Shown: positions 52,737-62,878, counted from the first letter of the stretch. The stretch: 64,000 nucleotides of DNA from NBLH01 sp050296515 (GCA_050296515.1 JBNKRJ010000051.1:1-64000); one strand, 5' to 3'. Notes: generated by a model from the sequence alone, not told the origin. Program-made: numbers and translations.

Positions 52737-54356
52737 TCATTTTTTCTTAAATAACTTCATGTTATAATTATCCGGGATTTTTACTCTTTGGTAATACTTT
52801 TCAAGCATTTCGTTTATGGTACTTTCACATTCTCTTTTGTCTGGTTTTTCTCCCAGAATAAAAACATAATCAGCTGATTGCTCCATATTATTCGAATGCA
52901 CCCAATAAACACAGGTACTATCTTTTTTTAACCCTCCTATCGTGTTATTAGGTATTTTGGGCTTCCATCTTATAGGAAACCAGCCTACATCAGCCTCATA
53001 ATTTTCAAGAACAACCATCGGTTTATCGGCCCCCATATAATTTGAAAAATGAAGGCTTAACCAATTATCCGAAAAGTTTATAGGTATAACAGTTGAATTA
53101 GGTTCTATATAATCAGCGACTTTGTAAATGGGAGTTACAAAATTGTTCAAGTCTTTTGTAGCCAGTAAATATCGATAAACAAAACCAAGGTTTATCCCAA
53201 TTATTACAACTACCGAGATAATGTTCAGCCATTTTGGAAATTTTTGAATAGCTAGCCATGCAATAAAAAATATATAAAACATCAGAGCAAATCTATCAGA
53301 CATCATTCCTGCACCACCACTGTTAGGATAATAAAAATACACTAATAATACAACCAATGAAATAAGCAAAAAGATATCTTTTTTTAAGAATAATCCATTT
53401 TTAGTTGTATGAATAATTTTTTGCCAAATACTTTGATCTTGCTTATAATCAATTTGTTGTATTCTTTGAAAAAACAAAATAGCAGTTAACCCAACAAATA
53501 GATGATAAAGTACCTCAGTAAGTCTTAATTCAGGTTCATATGACAAAGCAATAATAGGCCGGATATCTTTTATCCATTTTATTAACTCTGAATTATCTAA
53601 ATATTCGTTCTCACCTGAGAAATCTCTTTTAAGAAAAAACCAGAGGAAAAGCAGCAAAGATGGAAGAGAAGCAAAAAATAATGTTGCTATTTGCTTGAAG
53701 TGAGTTTTTACAACTTTCTTTATGCTTCTTTTGTTTTGATAGGTTTCCCAGACCTCCTGTAGAGCTAATGTAAATATACTAAAAAGTAAAAATGCATAAA
53801 CCAGCAGATGAGCGAAGTAAGTAATACTTATCAGCAAAAATAAAACAACTGACATCCTCAATATGTTCTTTTCGTTTTTCTGTTTTAACCAATAACTAAT
53901 CGTGTAAAACAAAAGAATAAATGCTAAACAATAGTTGTAAAAACCAATATAGAACAAAAAACTATATGTAAATGGAAAAATAATATAGCTTAAAACAGGC
54001 TTATTATAAATTTTAACAAATGACCTGAATGACAATGGCAACAAAACAAAATATAAAATCAACAATACCTTTTCGGCCACCCAGGCAGGAAGAAATAAAT
54101 TTGTAAGGGCAAGTATAAAATGCGAAAGCCAGTTTGGTACCGGTTCCGGGTTAATTGCAAAATAATTGTTCAAAGTGCTATGCGAATTAAACAATAACTC
54201 ACTGATAATATTTGAGTTATATAAATGTGCCGGACCATCCATTGTTGGGAAAAACCGAAATAAAAGAACTGGTAGCATATTTAATAATATCATTAGTTGA
54301 AATAATTTCTTTTCACTAATTATTGATATTATTCTTTTAGAGCTAGTTTTGAACAT
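52737..54356 (-). CDS. Polytopic membrane glycosyltransferase-like protein (first of five)
   Basis: The 539-residue protein has about ten membrane helices, the first loop RFFPTMDGPAHLYNSNIISELL carrying an acidic residue after MDGP as in many GT-C enzymes, and a C-terminal periplasmic part. It overlaps no gene but is only 9 bases from the GT2 gene, so they are co-transcribed. No motif names its substrate. A terminator hairpin at 54390-54421 separates it from the HD gene. Confidence 0.75.
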   Translation of the reverse strand: MFKTSSKRIISIISEKKLFQLMILLNMLPVLLFRFFPTMDGPAHLYNSNIISELLFNSHSTLNNYFAINPEPVPNWLSHFILALTNLFLPAWVAEKVLLILYFVLLPLSFRSFVKIYNKPVLSYIIFPFTYSFLFYIGFYNYCLAFILLFYTISYWLKQKNEKNILRMSVVLFLLISITYFAHLLVYAFLLFSIFTLALQEVWETYQNKRSIKKVVKTHFKQIATLFFASLPSLLLFLWFFLKRDFSGENEYLDNSELIKWIKDIRPIIALSYEPELRLTEVLYHLFVGLTAILFFQRIQQIDYKQDQSIWQKIIHTTKNGLFLKKDIFLLISLVVLLVYFYYPNSGGAGMMSDRFALMFYIFFIAWLAIQKFPKWLNIISVVVIIGINLGFVYRYLLATKDLNNFVTPIYKVADYIEPNSTVIPINFSDNWLSLHFSNYMGADKPMVVLENYEADVGWFPIRWKPKIPNNTIGGLKKDSTCVYWVHSNNMEQSADYVFILGEKPDKRECESTINEMLEKYYQRVKIPDNYNMKLFKKK

Positions 54357-54389
54357 TTATCCGATTTTGGTTTATGGGGTCAAAAATAA

Positions 54390-54421
54390 AAAAACATCAG
54401 CAAAAATTGACCGATGTTTTT
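54390..54421. terminator. Bidirectional terminator between HD gene and glycosyltransferase cluster
   Basis: AAAAACATC (54390-54398) and GATGTTTTT (54413-54421) form a 9-bp stem with a 14-base loop. On the minus strand it follows the HD-domain gene by about 32 bases and ends in T residues, so it should stop that transcript ahead of the glycosyltransferase operon. Confidence 0.7.
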
Positions 54422-54452
54422 AACTATGAAGAGAGTAAATGGTATTCAATAA

Positions 54453-55004
54453 TTATAACTGCAACCTGCTTTTAAATGGTAAAAAGGTCATAAAATCAGC
54501 ATGATGAACCACATATGCTTCGGTTGAGCGTTTTACCAAATCACCTTCGTGAGCATGAGCTGCAATAATATGGCAAACCTCAGCAGGAACAGCACATTCT
54601 TCTGCTAAAGAAACTCCTGAGAAAGGATGACGCAAATACTTTCCATATGCTCCCTGAACTGCTTTTCCATTGTCATCTAGCTCATATTCAAGCAATTTAC
54701 CAACATCAGCTAAAATAGCACCTGCTATTAAAACATCCATATCAACAGGTAAATCATCTTTGAAAAACTTGTTCATTTGTTCTCCTGAATCCTTTGTTAT
54801 ATGCACAACAGCACGTTTGTGTGCCAAAAAAGTCACGTTGCAATTTGGAACCAATAAAGTAAATGGAATAGTATTTAAATCATCAGTAGTTAAAACACTT
54901 CGCTCTAATGCCAATTCCCAAGTTTTTGCAGTTTTTTCGCGTAATTCTACATCTTTAATCCAAGCTAATTCTTCACCCCAGAGTTTTTTCACATCATCAG
55001 TCAT
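54453..55004 (-). CDS. HD-domain family protein with altered HD doublet
   Basis: The 183-residue protein follows the HD metal-phosphohydrolase layout: His62, a first doublet region AGAILADVGKLLEYE, His126 (LRHPFSG), His150 and His152 (AAHAHEG) and Asp170 (HHADF). In the doublet the expected His is Ala99 (Ala99-Asp100), so the metal site is incomplete by the classical rule. Either the family uses another ligand or the enzyme is impaired. The start is the first ATG. Confidence 0.75.
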   Translation of the reverse strand: MTDDVKKLWGEELAWIKDVELREKTAKTWELALERSVLTTDDLNTIPFTLLVPNCNVTFLAHKRAVVHITKDSGEQMNKFFKDDLPVDMDVLIAGAILADVGKLLEYELDDNGKAVQGAYGKYLRHPFSGVSLAEECAVPAEVCHIIAAHAHEGDLVKRSTEAYVVHHADFMTFLPFKSRLQL

Positions 55005-55189
55005 AATATAGTAATTTGAAGTTAGAAATTTGAAGTTAGATATTACATGTAAACATCTATGTTCAAGTCCATGTTTTCTGTATCAAAAATAGTGGAAAAT
55101 GATACGATAAAGTATGACTTTGCTCAGTGAATCAGAAAAAGGGAAAATACTATCGTTTTTAAAAGTTTTGCATGAGGATAGCGAGTATT

Positions 55190-55879
55190 TTACAATTTTA
55201 TAAGACTTAAAATATCAATCAACTTTGTTACTTCATAGGTTGGTTTTGCATTCGATTCATTTTTAGTCCTCTCAGGATTAAACCAGCACGTATCAATATT
55301 TGCCAAATTTCCACCAAGCATATCCGATTTCAAACTATCGCCAATAATCAATATCTCTTTCTTGTTATGGAAATTGATTTTATTTAAAGTGTATTCAAAA
55401 AACAATTCATCTGGCTTAGCAGCACCAACTTCTTCAGAAACTATAATATGTTCGAAATGTTTATCTAGTTTTGATTTGTTAAGCCGATTGTACTGAGTTT
55501 TCTTTATTCCATTGGTAATGATTGCAAGCTTTGCATCACCATTTAATTTTGTCATGAGTTCATAAGTACCGTCAATGACAAAACTACTTTGTCCAAGAGC
55601 ATCCAGGTATTTTGTACTAAAATTTCCAGGATCAATATTTAAATTTAGATCATTAAATAAAATCTCAAATCTCTTTACACGTAACCTTTCAGAGGTAATT
55701 GTTCCGTTTTCGAGTTCTGTCCATAATTTGGCATTTATTTCTCGATATTTATCAAGATAATTAGGGTAAAACTCTTGATTAAAAGCTTTGAATGCTTCCA
55801 ATAATGCAAATTTTTCAGACTGGTCATAATCAAGTAATGTTCCATCGGCATCGAACAACAGCCACTTGTATTTAATCAT
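55190..55879 (-). CDS. HAD-family nucleotidase, YjjG-like
   Basis: YjjG-type enzymes hydrolyse noncanonical pyrimidine nucleotides in the cytoplasm. The 229-residue protein has HAD motif I LLFDADGTLLDYD (Asp10, Asp12), motif II AIITNGIKKTQYNRL, motif III lysine in VGAAKPDELFFEY and motif IV IIGDSLKSDMLGG. Length and motifs are complete. The thioesterase pseudogene ends 2 bases upstream on the same strand. Confidence 0.87.
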   Translation of the reverse strand: MIKYKWLLFDADGTLLDYDQSEKFALLEAFKAFNQEFYPNYLDKYREINAKLWTELENGTITSERLRVKRFEILFNDLNLNIDPGNFSTKYLDALGQSSFVIDGTYELMTKLNGDAKLAIITNGIKKTQYNRLNKSKLDKHFEHIIVSEEVGAAKPDELFFEYTLNKINFHNKKEILIIGDSLKSDMLGGNLANIDTCWFNPERTKNESNAKPTYEVTKLIDILSLIKL

Positions 55880-55881
55880 TT

Positions 55882-56275
55882 TTATATTCTTTTATAATTT
55901 TCAAGCACATTTTCAGGGAATCTTACCGGCCTGTTTTTTTCCATACTAAAATAATATCCCATTTGTTTGCCTTCGCAATAAACAATATCGTTTTCGACAA
56001 TTTCAAAAGGGGCCACCCACGTACTTTTCTCTAGTTTTTCGATCCAGGCTTTGCCTATTGGATGACTATTGATTGTCAAGGGCTTAATATATTTAATATA
56101 GGTTTCTGCCAAAATCGGGGGAATTATTTTCTTTCAACATTTCTTCAAGTGGAAAATATTTATTGAGTATAGCAATTCTTAAATCTTTGAACCATTTTAC
56201 ATAAAAAGTATTGTTTACAATTTGCATGTAATCAGTATAGTAAGATTTTACCTTTATGGATTGTTCAATGTACAT
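55882..56275 (-). pseudogene. Acyl-CoA thioesterase (4HBT) gene split by a frameshift
   Basis: Two overlapping frames together spell a hotdog-fold thioesterase: MYIEQSIKVKSYYTDYMQIV (start, 56275) with the D-Y-x-x-V active site region, then after a frame change AETYIKYIKPL, EKLEKSTWVAPFEIV and FSMEKNRPVRFPE. The change falls in a run of five C residues on the minus strand near 56122 (AATTCCCCCGATT), so a one-base indel is the simplest cause. The gap to the YjjG gene is only 2 bases, which suggests an operon. A sequencing error cannot be excluded. Confidence 0.8.
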
Positions 56276-56475
56276 TTTTTTTGGTCATTTTTAATCCATT
56301 AGTTTAAATTTGAAACTAAAAAAAATTTCAATAACTAAAGTATAGACAATCCTCCATCTAGCAAAGTCAAATTTAACCACGATTGCATGGGGCTAAAACC
56401 CCAAAAGGGACACATCTCTGCATCCCTTATCTTATCAATATAAATCAAAATCAAGTAAACTACTTGTCTAATATT

Positions 56476-57672
56476 TTACAGTTTTGCAATTATAGCATCT
56501 GCCATTTGCCTGGTTGAAGCGGCGCCATTGTTAATTACATCAGGCTTACCACGCATCTTCATCATATCATAAGTGCGCACTTTACCTTCTTCAATTACTT
56601 CAGCAACAGCTTTACGGATTTTCTTCGCAATCTCGTTTTCTTCAATAAAATCAAGCATCATACAAGCTGATTCAATCATTGCAACAGGATTCACAATAGA
56701 AGTCTCATAATCAGCATATTTAGGTGCAGAACCATGAGTAGGTTCAAATACTCCAACACCCGAATCGGGATTAATTTGAGCACTACATGCAAAACCTAAA
56801 CCACCAATAAGACCAGCAAATCCGTCAGATACGATATCTCCAAACATATTACCTGCTACGATTACTCCGTAATCCTCAGGGTTTTTGGTTAACCACATCA
56901 TTTGCGCATCAATATTAGTGTTCCATAGTTCAATCTCAGGATAATCAGCTTTTTGCATTGCCAAAGCCATTTTGTACATCATTCCTGAAGTTTCGCGAAT
57001 AACATTTGGTTTTTCGCAAAGGGTAACCGACTTGTATCCATATTTTTTAGCGTGCTCAAATGCAGCACGAAGAATACGCTCAGTTGCCTTTTTAGTAAAT
57101 ATTCTTGTTGAAATTGAAACTTCTTCTTTTGGTGTTTTACCAAAATTCTTAGCAAATTTAGGGTGAGTCATAAAAGCATCGTAAATCTGCTCAGAAGGGT
57201 TCGACCACTCAACACCACCATATAAACCTTCAGTATTCTGACGGAAAATAACCACATCAACCATAGGCTCTTCAATCTCATCGCCTACTCCACGACGGAT
57301 GAAGTTTAATGGGTTTCCTTTGTAAGTACGGCAAGGACGGGCACAAATATCCAAACCAAAATGCTGACGCAATCCAACAATAGGACTTGAATATACCAAA
57401 CCTTTTTCTTTTAATTCAGGAGCAAGTTCATCAAAAGCTTCGTCTTTTGGTTTTGAAGTAATCGCACCAAACAGCCCAACTTTATGTTCCTCTAATAGTT
57501 TAATTGTACGTTCTGGCAGTGGGTTACCCTCTATACACCAAAATTCCCAACCAATGTCTCCTTCAACATAGTCAGCATCAAAACCAGCTGCTGTAAGCAC
57601 CCTGATAGTTTCGTCCAATACTGCTTTTCCAATTCCATCACCTGGCATAGCCACAATTGTTCTTTTTGCCAT
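56476..57672 (-). CDS. Isocitrate/isopropylmalate dehydrogenase family protein
   Basis: This decarboxylating dehydrogenase family member (398 residues) opens MAKRTIVAMPGDGIGK and contains FRQNTEGLYGGVEW (NTE substrate region), RIFTKKATERILRAAFEHA, VTLCEKPNVIRETSG (active-site Lys region), NTNIDAQMMWLTKNPEDYGVIVAGNMFGDIVSDGFAGLIGGLGFACSA and the FEPTHGSAPKYA nucleotide loop. The NAD-dependent isocitrate dehydrogenase assignment is likely but isopropylmalate or tartrate use is not excluded. It appears as a single gene. Confidence 0.88.
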   Translation of the reverse strand: MAKRTIVAMPGDGIGKAVLDETIRVLTAAGFDADYVEGDIGWEFWCIEGNPLPERTIKLLEEHKVGLFGAITSKPKDEAFDELAPELKEKGLVYSSPIVGLRQHFGLDICARPCRTYKGNPLNFIRRGVGDEIEEPMVDVVIFRQNTEGLYGGVEWSNPSEQIYDAFMTHPKFAKNFGKTPKEEVSISTRIFTKKATERILRAAFEHAKKYGYKSVTLCEKPNVIRETSGMMYKMALAMQKADYPEIELWNTNIDAQMMWLTKNPEDYGVIVAGNMFGDIVSDGFAGLIGGLGFACSAQINPDSGVGVFEPTHGSAPKYADYETSIVNPVAMIESACMMLDFIEENEIAKKIRKAVAEVIEEGKVRTYDMMKMRGKPDVINNGAASTRQMADAIIAKL

Positions 57673-58002
57673 ATCTTTATAAGTTAGTTACTAATTAATT
57701 GAATTAATTTTCTGACTCAAAAATAAGACATTTTTAAAGGCGATATAAAGGAAAAAGATGATTTAAATCAGGTTTTGAATCGCAGATAATCAAGTACTTA
57801 TGATAAAAATAAATGGAATTACCTAACAATGTTATAGATACATCACAAAATTCCACCCTCCGCAGAAAACAACATGACAAAAATCATGATACTTGAACTT
57901 AGAACCTAGAATTTAGAATTTTGAAGTTTGAAATTAGATATTCTTATAAACTAACTTTCTGGTACACTAAGTTCAAAGTTCCAATACACTAATTTCTGAA
58001 AT
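57673..58002. other. Intergenic region of word-like repeats without gene
   Basis: This 330-base stretch lacks any convincing frame. It includes the repetitive sequence TAGAATTTAGAATTTTGAAG and GTTTGAAATTAGATATTC, a type of low-complexity word string found at several other intergenic sites in the window (see findings). No terminator or RNA structure stands out. Confidence 0.6.
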
Positions 58003-58377
58003 TCATTTCAAATGCCTCACTACCAAATAGAAAAAATAAATCCAACCTAAAAATAATATTGAACCACCAATAGGATTTAAAATTCCAAACTTTCCAACAT
58101 CAACAAACGATTTGGTAAAAATAACTCCCTGAAATAGTAAGCTTCCTACAACAAAAGCAATGGCTACATAATTGAATTTAATGGTCGGAAATAAATGCAT
58201 AAGTATACCAAGTAAAATTAATGCAAGTCCATGATACATAGTAAAATCACGAGCAATCTGAAAGCTTTCAACGGCTTGTCTTTCAACCAAGGTTGGTTTT
58301 AGGGCATGACTTCCAAGAGCTCCAAAAAGAATTGAGATAAACGCAAATAAAATTCCGGTTGCTATGGTTAATTTCAT
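58003..58377 (-). CDS. DUF423 family small membrane protein
   Basis: The 124-residue protein has four membrane helices and the family features FGALGSHALKP (about 18-28), FQIARDFTMYHGLALILLG (about 43-61) and LNPIGGSILFLGWIYFF near the end. DUF423 proteins are inner-membrane proteins of unknown function. The start is the first ATG. Confidence 0.92.
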   Translation of the reverse strand: MKLTIATGILFAFISILFGALGSHALKPTLVERQAVESFQIARDFTMYHGLALILLGILMHLFPTIKFNYVAIAFVVGSLLFQGVIFTKSFVDVGKFGILNPIGGSILFLGWIYFFYLVVRHLK

Positions 58378-58576
58378 TCGATATATAATTAAAATTTAAT
58401 TTGGCTAAAAGTATAAATTCTAGTTAACTTAGCCACTCTTTATTTAGACTCGAGATGCAAGATTTTAGATATGAGAATATAGATTAGCTTATAAAATATT
58501 TAATCTACCCGCTCAAATCCAGCGATTCAACACTCAGGTCTAATTACTCAATACTAACATCTAAATTACTATATAA

Positions 58577-60034
58577 ATGAGTGAAATATTGAAATTAAAA
58601 CCGGAAGCTATTTGGAAATACTTCCATGAAATTACGCAAATACCCAGACCTTCTAAAAAGGAGGAAAGAATCATTCAGTATTTATTGGATTTTGCGAAAG
58701 AACACAGACTAGAAGCAAAAAAAGATGAAGTTGGTAATGTTGTGATTAAAAAAGCTGCTACTCCCGGCATGGAAAACAAGAAAGCTGTAATTCTTCAAAG
58801 TCATACGGATATGGTTTGTGAAAAAAACAACGATACTGAGCATGATTTTGATAATGACCCAATTACAACCTGGATTGATGGCGAATGGGTAAAAGCAAAG
58901 GGCACAACTTTAGGTGGTGATGATGGAATTGGCATTGCTGCTTCATTGGCAATTTTGACTGATAACACTGTCAAACATGGTCCAATTGAATGTTTTTTTA
59001 CAGCTGATGAAGAAACAGGCATGTCAGGAGCATTCGGACTTCAACCCGGATTCCTGGAAGGTGATATTCTGATTAACCTGGATTCCGAAGATGAAGGTGA
59101 ATTATTTATTGGTTGTGCCGGTGGTATGGATACAACAGTTTCTTTTGACTATAAAAAAGAAGAAGTTCCATCCGGATATTATTCATGTAAAATAACTGTA
59201 TCGGGCTTAAACGGTGGTCATTCTGGTGATGAAATTGACAAAGGACTAGGAAACTCAAATAAAATTTTGAATAGATTCTTACACAGAATTTCTAAAATCG
59301 TAGATGTTCGTTTAAGCGAATTTGATGGCGGAAATTTAAGAAATGCTATTCCACGTGAAGCATGGGCTATAATAAATGTTCCAAATAACGAAAAAGAAAC
59401 TATAAGAAAAGAATTGAATGTTTATGCAGCTGAAGTTCAGGCAGAATTTGCTATTACTGAAAAAAACCTGAAACTTGATTTAGATACAGTTGATACCCCG
59501 GCATTTGTTATTGACAAAAATACGCAACAGAATTTAATAAAGGCATTATATAGTTGTCCGCATGGGGTAATGGCAATGAGCCAGGCTATTGATGGATTGG
59601 TAGAAACTTCAACAAACCTTGCTTCTGTAAAATTCAAAGGAGATAAAATTGAAATTTGTACAAGCCAGAGAAGTTCAGTTGGAACAGCTTTAAAAGATGT
59701 TGCGAACATGGTAGCAAGTGTTTTTCAACTAGCTGGTGCTGAGACAGTTCATAGCGATGGTTACCCTGGATGGAATCCGAATTTGGATTCAGATATCTTA
59801 AGAGTGACCGAAACTGCTTATGAAAAATTGTTTAATGAAAAGCCGAAGGTAAGAGCCATCCATGCAGGACTGGAGTGTGGGTTATTCTTAACAAAATATC
59901 CAAATCTTGATATGGTTTCATTTGGACCAACCATTAAGGGGGCGCATTCACCAGATGAAAGAATGAATATCCCAACTGTTCAAAAATTCTGGGATTTACT
60001 AGTAGAAGTTTTGGAAAATATTAGTGATAAATAA
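58577..60034 (+). CDS. pepD: Aminoacyl-histidine dipeptidase PepD
   Basis: This M20-family metallopeptidase cleaves Xaa-His dipeptides such as carnosine in the cytoplasm. The 485-residue protein has LQSHTDMV (His76, Asp78), TLGGDDGIGIA (Asp115), TADEETGMSGA (Glu145-Glu146), a LDSEDEGELFIGCAGG segment, the dimerisation insert (about 200-380), and the terminal GPTIKGAHSPDERM. The PRPSKKEERI N-terminus is also typical. It stands alone on the plus strand. Confidence 0.93.
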   Translation: MSEILKLKPEAIWKYFHEITQIPRPSKKEERIIQYLLDFAKEHRLEAKKDEVGNVVIKKAATPGMENKKAVILQSHTDMVCEKNNDTEHDFDNDPITTWIDGEWVKAKGTTLGGDDGIGIAASLAILTDNTVKHGPIECFFTADEETGMSGAFGLQPGFLEGDILINLDSEDEGELFIGCAGGMDTTVSFDYKKEEVPSGYYSCKITVSGLNGGHSGDEIDKGLGNSNKILNRFLHRISKIVDVRLSEFDGGNLRNAIPREAWAIINVPNNEKETIRKELNVYAAEVQAEFAITEKNLKLDLDTVDTPAFVIDKNTQQNLIKALYSCPHGVMAMSQAIDGLVETSTNLASVKFKGDKIEICTSQRSSVGTALKDVANMVASVFQLAGAETVHSDGYPGWNPNLDSDILRVTETAYEKLFNEKPKVRAIHAGLECGLFLTKYPNLDMVSFGPTIKGAHSPDERMNIPTVQKFWDLLVEVLENISDK

Positions 60035-60170
60035 TAAGTTAGCAGTCAGCAGTTGACAGTCTTTTGACAAAAACTGTAAACTGTAGACTGCATAACTTAG
60101 ACCACTTCTCCATATACAAGCAATTTAAATTTACATTCTGTACACAAATAACCAACTTTTATTCTAATCA

Positions 60171-60656
60171 ATGACCAGATTATCCTCCAGAGCAACTTCT
60201 TTTTGGAAGAACATTTTTCCAATAATTATTTTCTTTGCATCAGTTATGTTTGCAGCTAATATGGTGGCAAATGAAGCACCATTTTACATAGCTCTTGTTC
60301 TTGGTTTTTTGTTGATATTTTATTCATTTATTTCTGTTCGCAAAGCAAGGCAGGTTCATTACGACAAAGAATACTTATACATTGAATACCAGCCGGAATC
60401 AATAAAAATTCCTTTAACCCGCATATTAGAAATAAATGAGTATTGGATAACGCCCAGAACAGCAACAATTGTTTTAAAAGAACCCTGCCAGATAGGACAC
60501 AAAATAAAGTACGTACAGCGATTCAAGCTATTTTTATTTTCAGCAAATCATCCTGATGTAGTAAAACTATACGAAAGGTTGAAAGTAAACGCTAAAAAAG
60601 AACTGGAAACTTCAAAGAAAGAAAAAGGAAGAATTTATCGTTTATTTGCTGATTAA
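60171..60656 (+). CDS. Hypothetical membrane protein with PH-like C-terminal part
   Basis: The 161-residue protein has two N-terminal membrane helices (about 12-32 and 38-56) separated by a very short loop and a beta-rich domain (about 60-120; DKEYLYIEYQPESIKIPLTRILEINEYWI) that resembles bacterial PH-like domains. The tail is lysine-rich. I do not recognise a named family. It follows pepD by 136 bases and may be independent. Confidence 0.7.
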   Translation: MTRLSSRATSFWKNIFPIIIFFASVMFAANMVANEAPFYIALVLGFLLIFYSFISVRKARQVHYDKEYLYIEYQPESIKIPLTRILEINEYWITPRTATIVLKEPCQIGHKIKYVQRFKLFLFSANHPDVVKLYERLKVNAKKELETSKKEKGRIYRLFAD

Positions 60657-60796
60657 TAAAAATATTCCTGAATAAATTAATAGTTTATACAGAATGGTTA
60701 TCATGTAACAGAAAACAAATTTTCTTAACATGCTAATCCTTAGGCATTATACCAAAGTCTTTTTTATTACCTTGATGGCGGTTTGGTATTAGAATT

Positions 60797-62878
60797 TTAA
60801 TTCTCTTTTGGTTGATATTTTTCTTTTAGATAATCGTATGTTGCCATTTGTGATCGTACAAGGGATTTATCGTTTACAATAGGAATATTTCTCATTTTTT
60901 CGCCCACAAAGCAAGCCTTCACATTATCTTTTAACTGTATGTTTAAAATATCAAGCAACTCTTGCTTTAATTCATTATCATAAACTGGAAATCCACACTC
61001 GATTCTTCTGTAAAGATTTCGCTTCATCCAATCGGCTGAGCTTAAATAAATTACCGGATCACCTTGATTATTAAACACAAATACCCTTGCATGTTCCAAA
61101 AAGCGGTCAACAATTCTTATTACTCGGATGTTCTTACTATACTTTTTACCAGCCTTAAGAATACATGAGCCTCTTACAATTAGGTCAACTTTTACTCCCT
61201 TTTGGCTCGCCTTGTATAACAAATCAACCGTAAAAGGATCCTGCAAGCCATTCATTTTAAGCAAAATATATCCCTTCCCTCCTTTTTTGGCAATTTCAAT
61301 TTCTTTTTCAATCAGTCTTGCAAAAGTTTCAACCATATTGTAATTAGGCACCAAAATGTGTTTGAAGTTCATCTCAATCTTTTGATCCTCAAGATGTGCA
61401 AACAGTCGCTTCAAGTCTTTAATAATTCCTTTGTGCGAGGTAAATAGACCGTGATCACCATAAAGCCGGGCAGTTTTTTCATTAAAATTACCAGTACCCA
61501 TAAATGCCTGACTTTTTAGCTCAGCTTCCGGCTTTCTTATAACTAAAGCAACTTTTGCATGAACTTTTAAGTTAGGAATACTGTAAATAATTTTAACTCC
61601 TGCCTTAAGCATCTCACTAGCATACAACAGGTTGGCCTCTTCGTCAAATCTTGCTTTTAACTCCACAAACACGGTTACTTTTTTGCCATTTTCAGCTGCT
61701 TCAATTAAGGCGCTAACCACTTCAGAATGTGTTGCAACCCTGTATTGTGTAGACATAATTTCTGTCACTGAATCATCTCTTGTAGCTTCTCTTAAAAACT
61801 GAATAAAATGATCGTAAGTCTGGTAAGGTACACTTAATAAATAATCCTTTTTATTTACGCAAGAAGAGATTGATTTTCCACTCATAAAGTCAGGAATCCT
61901 AACTCTTGATAATTTCATATATTCAAGCTCTGGCGAATGTGGGTTTGGAAATGAGAAAAAGTCACGAAAATTATGATGGGTCCCTCCTTTAACAGTAATA
62001 GAGCTATCAATTCTTAATGCATCGAGTAAATACTTCAACATTCTGTGAGGGATATCCCGGTAATGCAAAAACCTGTTTGGTTCACCTAATGAACGTGATG
62101 CCCTTATAGATGAAATGGCATTTATTAACTCCTCCCCTTCGTATTCATCGTAATCCATATCAGCATCACGAGTCAATTTTATTGAGTGCCAGTCTTTTAC
62201 CAGATAACCTGGAAATATTTTATGAACAAATTTCATAATGGTGTCATCCAAAAAGATAATCGAATGTTTCCCATTTTCCGGAGGTAGTGTGATAAACCTT
62301 GAAATATTATGGTCTGTGGGCAATTTTATCAAACCATATTTAGGAATTCGCCTGCTTAAACTCTTAAATGCAGAATCCTTACTATAAAGTTCAAGAGCCA
62401 GATATACCTGACCTGTTTTTAGAAAGGGATAAATCCTATTCCTAACTAACAAAACCGGTTGAATGGTTGATAATATTTTTGAATCAAAAATATTTTCAAG
62501 AAATTCTGTTTGGCTATCAGATAATTCTGCACCCTTTTCTAAAAGATAGATTCCATTCTTTTTTAATTCAGGAACTATTTTCTGTTCAAAGATTTCATGA
62601 AATTCAGCTTGATGTAAACTAACTGTTTGGTTTATTTTACGAATTATTTTTGCAGGATCTCGTTCACCAAATCCCTCAGGAAGAAGAGTTTCTGATTCAA
62701 TCAACTGCCGATAATAACTTACTCTTACCTGGTAAAATTCTTCAAGGTTATTCGAAAAAATAGCCAAAAACTTGATACGTTCATAAAGTGGGTTTGTTTC
62801 ATCTATTGCTTCTTGCAAAACTCTATAATTAAATGAAAGCCAACTTAAATCACGATTATAGTAAGAGTATTTGGACAT
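60797..62878 (-). CDS. ppk1: Polyphosphate kinase Ppk1
   Basis: Ppk1 makes inorganic polyphosphate from ATP. The 693-residue protein begins YYNRDLSWLSFNYRVLQEA, continues FLAIFSNNLEEFYQVRV, and carries the phospho-accepting His440 in PNLKVHAKVALV with LEHARVFVFN further on and GTGNFNEKTARLYGDHGLFTS. All domains (N, head, C1, C2) are present at the usual length. It has a candidate promoter at 62911-62918 and no operon partner. Confidence 0.95.
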   Translation of the reverse strand: MSKYSYYNRDLSWLSFNYRVLQEAIDETNPLYERIKFLAIFSNNLEEFYQVRVSYYRQLIESETLLPEGFGERDPAKIIRKINQTVSLHQAEFHEIFEQKIVPELKKNGIYLLEKGAELSDSQTEFLENIFDSKILSTIQPVLLVRNRIYPFLKTGQVYLALELYSKDSAFKSLSRRIPKYGLIKLPTDHNISRFITLPPENGKHSIIFLDDTIMKFVHKIFPGYLVKDWHSIKLTRDADMDYDEYEGEELINAISSIRASRSLGEPNRFLHYRDIPHRMLKYLLDALRIDSSITVKGGTHHNFRDFFSFPNPHSPELEYMKLSRVRIPDFMSGKSISSCVNKKDYLLSVPYQTYDHFIQFLREATRDDSVTEIMSTQYRVATHSEVVSALIEAAENGKKVTVFVELKARFDEEANLLYASEMLKAGVKIIYSIPNLKVHAKVALVIRKPEAELKSQAFMGTGNFNEKTARLYGDHGLFTSHKGIIKDLKRLFAHLEDQKIEMNFKHILVPNYNMVETFARLIEKEIEIAKKGGKGYILLKMNGLQDPFTVDLLYKASQKGVKVDLIVRGSCILKAGKKYSKNIRVIRIVDRFLEHARVFVFNNQGDPVIYLSSADWMKRNLYRRIECGFPVYDNELKQELLDILNIQLKDNVKACFVGEKMRNIPIVNDKSLVRSQMATYDYLKEKYQPKEN

